Below are positions 61,617-64,000 of a DNA stretch of 64,000 nucleotides, piece by piece. The translations under genes and the position numbers were made by a program. Every line of letters begins with the position of its first letter. Position 1 is the stretch's first letter. The notes under the pieces were generated by a model. It saw nothing but the letters and a program-made list of their open reading frames with translations, ran no database searches and was not told where the DNA came from. Source of the stretch: Pseudomonadota bacterium (GTDB taxonomy: Bacteria; Pseudomonadota; Alphaproteobacteria; UBA8366); the NCBI GenBank assembly GCA_036339585.1, contig JAYZAS010000021.1:95970-159969 (forward strand), in the 5' to 3' direction.

Positions 61617-62600
61617 TCAACGGTACAGCTTGGCACCCAACTCCGTCCTCATTCCAGTGTACAAACCAGCTACGAAATCCCCATACCCGTTATACATTAA
61701 TGTGGGAATTCTGTTTGCTTTACCGAGAGGCTGTTCAGTTGCCTGGCTCCAACGCGGATGAGCCACCGACGGATTGACGTTTGCCCAGAATCCATATTCC
61801 CCACCTTGCGCTCTCTCCCAAAATGTTTTCGGGCGATTTTTCACGAAAGTAAACCGTGTGATTGATTTGATTGACTTAAATCCGTACTTCCAAGGGACCA
61901 CAAGTCGAAGTGGCGCTCCATTTTGTTTGGGGATAGGCCTGCCATACATGCCGGTTGCGATAAAAGACAACTCATTTGCAGCTTCAGCCATAGTAAGACA
62001 TTCCACATATGGCCAATCATACCATGTTTGACGAACACCTGGCATGTATGAATCGTCTGCGATTGTTTCCATTCTCAGATACTTTGCATCCAAAGTAGGT
62101 TTGGCAAGATCAAGTAATGAACGTAATGAAAACCCACTCCAAGGAACAATCATTGACCAAGCTTCAACACAACGAAAACGGTACACCCTTTCTTCGAGTT
62201 GCATCTGCCGTAACAAGCCGTCGATGTCAATTTTGATTACTTTTTCAACCTCACCGTCAATGAGAATTTGCCAAGGGTAAATTTTCATAGCCTGAGCAGC
62301 GGGCGCGATATTTTTATGACTTCCGAATTCATAGAAATTGTTATAACGGGTAACTAAGTTTTCCTCCGTCACAGAGCGATCCACCATGTATCGTAGGTTT
62401 CGTAAAACCGGATACAGGTTTGATTTTGACTTGACATCTGGACTGGCTAAACAGGGATTTGATTTCAAAAAGGTGGCAAAACCCGTCGACGCTCCCAAAA
62501 GCCCTGCTGCTTTTAAGATTTTTCGTCTTGCTACGAATGTTTTTTCATCAGTTGTGGAGTGTTCTGCCAGCTCCCAACCGTACCTTCGCTTTATCAACAT
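61617..62600 (-). CDS. msrP: Methionine sulfoxide reductase catalytic subunit MsrP (YedY)
   Basis: MsrP is a periplasmic molybdopterin enzyme that reduces methionine sulfoxide in envelope proteins. The 327-residue product has a Tat-type signal with RRKILKAAG near 25-33, the molybdenum ligand Cys144 in RFRCVEAWSM, and the Moco-binding segments APLRLVVPWKYGFKSIKSI and NRPKTFWE. Its heme-membrane partner MsrQ, usually cotranscribed, is not in the adjacent sequence on either side. The 170 nt downstream and 190 nt upstream carry no gene. Confidence 0.93.
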   Translation of the reverse strand: MLIKRRYGWELAEHSTTDEKTFVARRKILKAAGLLGASTGFATFLKSNPCLASPDVKSKSNLYPVLRNLRYMVDRSVTEENLVTRYNNFYEFGSHKNIAPAAQAMKIYPWQILIDGEVEKVIKIDIDGLLRQMQLEERVYRFRCVEAWSMIVPWSGFSLRSLLDLAKPTLDAKYLRMETIADDSYMPGVRQTWYDWPYVECLTMAEAANELSFIATGMYGRPIPKQNGAPLRLVVPWKYGFKSIKSITRFTFVKNRPKTFWERAQGGEYGFWANVNPSVAHPRWSQATEQPLGKANRIPTLMYNGYGDFVAGLYTGMRTELGAKLYR

Positions 62601-62787
62601 TCCAAAACTCCACAGGTTTGCCTCTTGGTACAGACTAGTTAGCTTGGCCTTCGATGCAATATGACGTTTAGATTAACGGGATGCCATTTTTAGTGATTTA
62701 ACTTTACACCAATGGCTAGGCAACCCCTAATAGACGCAAGAAGCGAGTGCAGACAAACTAACAATAAACCAATTGAGGAGCATCTCA

Positions 62788-63537
62788 ATGTTTCCGTTCA
62801 AGCCAGCTGAGGCTTTCGCCGTCAACAAAGACCTGAATATTGAAATTCTTACACTTGAAGGCACCGATAATACTGTAGTCATAGCGGATGAATTCTACCA
62901 AAATCCAGATATCGTGAGAAATATTATCCTGCAAACCCCTTACCCGGTTTGGAAGGATCAGCCAGACACACGAAACTTCATCGATTACTATGATTGTCGG
63001 CAGTCTCAGAAGTTACCGTATTTGGAGGCCCAGCAAGCAGTGAAGCAAATTGCTGAGCAATTCCTCCACATACAAATTCACTCTCCGTCCACTTTCTTCA
63101 ATAGCAACATATTTCGGCTTATAAATGATCAACCCAAAAATAGCCAAGCATACCCCCATGATGACGGAAATCTTGTTACAGCGTTAGTAATGCTTAACAC
63201 CGAACAAGAGTGTTCCGGAGGAACTGCTTTCTATCGATCAAAAAAACCACCGCTTGATCGTATGCCGGCTGACCCGACTATGCATGAGGCGATTCACAAA
63301 ACTATTTTTACTAAAAATAACTATGAAACGGGTAGTGACTATTTTCTGGAGAATTTCGAACAATATTGGGAAGTCCTCGGTATCATTCCCATGGTTTACA
63401 ACCGTCTCTTAGTTTATCCTGGCGTTATGTTTCATGGGGCTTGGCATGAACGCAACTCATTCAGAGATCATTATCGTATTAATCAGGCCATGTTCATTGG
63501 CGATGTTACTTACGATATGAATTTCTGGGACAAGTAA
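62788..63537 (+). CDS. DUF6445-like putative 2OG-Fe(II) oxygenase
   Basis: A 249-residue protein with a probable double-stranded beta-helix iron site: H124-x-D126 in YPHDDGNLVTALVMLN, a distal His (216 or 220) in PGVMFHGAWHE and Arg230 in HYRINQAMFIG. The stretch SGGTAFYRSKK after the first ligands is typical of DUF6445 proteins. It differs from the prolyl-hydroxylase-like enzyme at 57901. ATG 62788 has GAGGAG 7 nt upstream; an upstream TTG at 62773 overlaps that box. The substrate is unknown and the assignment as an oxygenase is inferred from motif spacing. Confidence 0.7.
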   Translation: MFPFKPAEAFAVNKDLNIEILTLEGTDNTVVIADEFYQNPDIVRNIILQTPYPVWKDQPDTRNFIDYYDCRQSQKLPYLEAQQAVKQIAEQFLHIQIHSPSTFFNSNIFRLINDQPKNSQAYPHDDGNLVTALVMLNTEQECSGGTAFYRSKKPPLDRMPADPTMHEAIHKTIFTKNNYETGSDYFLENFEQYWEVLGIIPMVYNRLLVYPGVMFHGAWHERNSFRDHYRINQAMFIGDVTYDMNFWDK

Positions 63538-64000
63538 CTAATTGGTAGGAAAACTTTACCTAGAGCCTTTTTTTTGATGGCGTCGCCTAACTCAACTGCC
63601 ATGGGTAAAAGATATCGCCGAAAATCAGATAGTCTTTGCTTGTTTTTCAGCACACAATCCACGTTTGTTAGATTGCGGCCATTCAGGGTTTATTACTTCA
63701 TTAATATAGAAACTTTGCTGCTCCAAGAGGCTTAAATAATAAAATTTATATTTGCTTGGGTTTGAATTAACGTACCAATTCCGCACCACCAAATTGGTCT
63801 GTAGAAAGACTATAACAAGCAACAGGCCGCTAAAAATTGCAAACGTTGAGTTTTTGGAGAAGAGCAAATTTGCTTATTAACTGAGGGGTTTTGGAGAAAA
63901 ATCTTGCTGATTGGGCTCAGAACTAGGGGGGCGGTTGATCCTGCCATCTTTTATGCATGTGACAGATTTGCAACAGTGTTGAACAAGAATATTGCAAAAT
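63538..64000. other. Terminal region without a confident gene
   Basis: The region holds two weak open frames. On the minus strand, 63867-63625 would give an 80-residue protein with one hydrophobic segment (FSGLLLVIVFLQTNLVV) from a TTG start lacking a ribosome-binding site. On the plus strand, the frame from TTG 63904 (GGAGA box before it) stays open to the window end, giving LLIGLRTRGAVDPAIFY, possibly the start of a gene cut by the window. Neither is convincing alone. Confidence 0.3.

Overview
The window looks like a chromosome segment of an AT-leaning alphaproteobacterium, probably a marine Rhodospirillales-like lineage. The evidence is the gene order murD-ftsW-murG-murC-murB-ddl-ftsQ-ftsA-ftsZ-lpxC-bamD-recN-ligA, the FtsZ tail ending in [11 protein letters not shown], a DnaG whose zinc-site residues are mostly substituted, and an RpoE/ChrR pair with its lipid-modification cluster. 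The lineage is inferred; no rRNA gene is present. TGA is an ordinary stop in many genes here (ftsW, murG, recN), so the genetic code is standard.

Layout. 1-16039 (+) is the division and cell wall cluster followed by lpxC, bamD, recN and ligA; many adjacent genes overlap by 1-4 nt. 16126-27753 (-) holds an Xaa-Pro aminopeptidase, prmA, uvrD/pcrA, a hotdog thioesterase and a tightly coupled arsR/methyltransferase-metF-metH methionine operon. 28081-29631 (+) is mlaA-mlaC, followed by ettA (-). 31758-33731 (+) encodes a TauD/TfdA-type dioxygenase and a zinc-independent NADP-dependent oxidoreductase.

33778-34784 (-) is the most notable segment. It holds two tandem Bcp/AhpC-type peroxiredoxin genes that simple ORF calling breaks into pieces. 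Each is a full 147-codon frame interrupted only by one TGA at codon 46, the peroxidatic cysteine position. Each TGA is followed after exactly 15 nt by the same hairpin, in a 21-nt block identical between otherwise diverged copies. I read them as two selenocysteine peroxiredoxins with bacterial SECIS elements.

35124-36434 (+) holds a dienelactone hydrolase and a small membrane protein. 36536-45366 is a singlet-oxygen/photo-oxidative stress island: rpoE-chrR (-), and divergently an FAD oxidase, DUF1365, a Cfa-like methyltransferase, an MFS carrier and a DUF3833 lipoprotein (+), with an SDR and a DUF6134-like protein convergent to them. It resembles the Rhodobacter sphaeroides RpoE regulon neighbourhood linked to furan fatty acids. 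45419-50759 has an SDR, a tRNA(CAU), rpoD, dnaG and a GatB/YqeY protein. 51010-56006 has carA-carB-greA. 56260-63537 holds an Lrp regulator, an ELM1-family protein, two different 2OG-Fe(II) oxygenase-like proteins, a large protein of unknown function, a LysR regulator and an orphan MsrP. The last 460 nt have no confident gene.

Taken together, the accessory part is rich in protection against oxidants: selenoperoxiredoxins, ChrR regulon and MsrP. No insertion sequence, phage gene or CRISPR array was seen.
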